From Heliocidaris tuberculata (taxonomy: Eukaryota > Echinodermata > Echinoidea > Camarodonta > Echinometridae), in NCBI GenBank assembly GCA_025618425.1, contig CM046836.1:27794140-27858139 (forward strand): DNA of 64,000 nucleotides, given 5' to 3'. Position numbers and translations under genes: made by a program. This document shows positions 63,872-64,000 of this stretch, one piece after another. The notes under the pieces were generated by a model. The model saw nothing but the letters and a program-made list of their open reading frames with translations, searched no databases and was not told where the DNA came from. The first letter of the stretch is position 1; the number at the start of each line of letters is the position of its first letter.

Positions 63872-64000
63872 AATATCTTCATTTCCCACAGAACCAATCG
63901 AATCGAACCACATCTTCACGCAAACTTATGCTAATTTATGCAATTACATGCATTAAATCAGTAAGTCCACTGACGTGGTAAATATCAATGGCTTAAAAAT

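Overview
This is eukaryotic, AT-rich, intron-dense DNA. It carries two tandem head-to-tail genes on the minus strand, both for calcium-activated chloride channel regulator (CLCA) family proteins. The many decayed transposons (CR1/L2-like LINEs, tRNA-derived SINEs, Tc1/mariner, hAT and TTAA MITEs, foldback elements) and the long (AT)n, (GT)n, (CT)n, poly-G and poly-C tracts fit a marine invertebrate. An echinoderm or other non-vertebrate deuterostome is my best guess; this is inference, not proof.

Layout. Gene A (678-20586, minus) can be read from start codon to stop in 19 exons with consistent splice phases, giving 3648 nt of coding sequence (1215 residues). Gene B (28621-58963, minus) is its paralogue: exons 2-19 are present with the same phases at every junction (3399 nt visible), but the signal-peptide exon 1 was not found and probably lies beyond 64000. 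Both encode, in order, the CLCA N-terminal domain with a zincin motif (HEWGH...E), a Cys-rich part, a VWA domain with an intact MIDAS (DTSGS), a beta-sheet-rich domain, a fibronectin-III-like domain, a Pro-rich linker with an EGF-like Cys cluster, an extra C-terminal module, a conserved RxRR motif and one membrane helix.

The intergenic stretch 20587-28620 holds only mobile-element debris and simple repeats. Introns are filled with repeats. Gene B is inflated by a 2.4 kb foldback element with a 66-bp palindromic minisatellite (intron 8), a 3.4 kb diverged inverted repeat with a nested TTAA MITE (intron 10), a hAT element with a perfect 8-bp target duplication (intron 2), a 1.5 kb Tc1/mariner relic (intron 17) and several SINEs. 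Upstream of gene B exon 2, a minus-strand CR1/L2-like LINE (about 59660-62822) is split right after its reverse-transcriptase YADD box by a 0.9 kb element built from a 20-bp motif in both orientations.

Most unusual observations: (1) several different elements here are each built from their own short motif repeated in hairpin form or in both orientations; (2) the catalytic exon 3 of the two CLCA genes differs at only 3 of 133 positions, all silent, while neighbouring exons are clearly diverged; (3) three transposon ends lie within 10-27 bp of CLCA splice sites.
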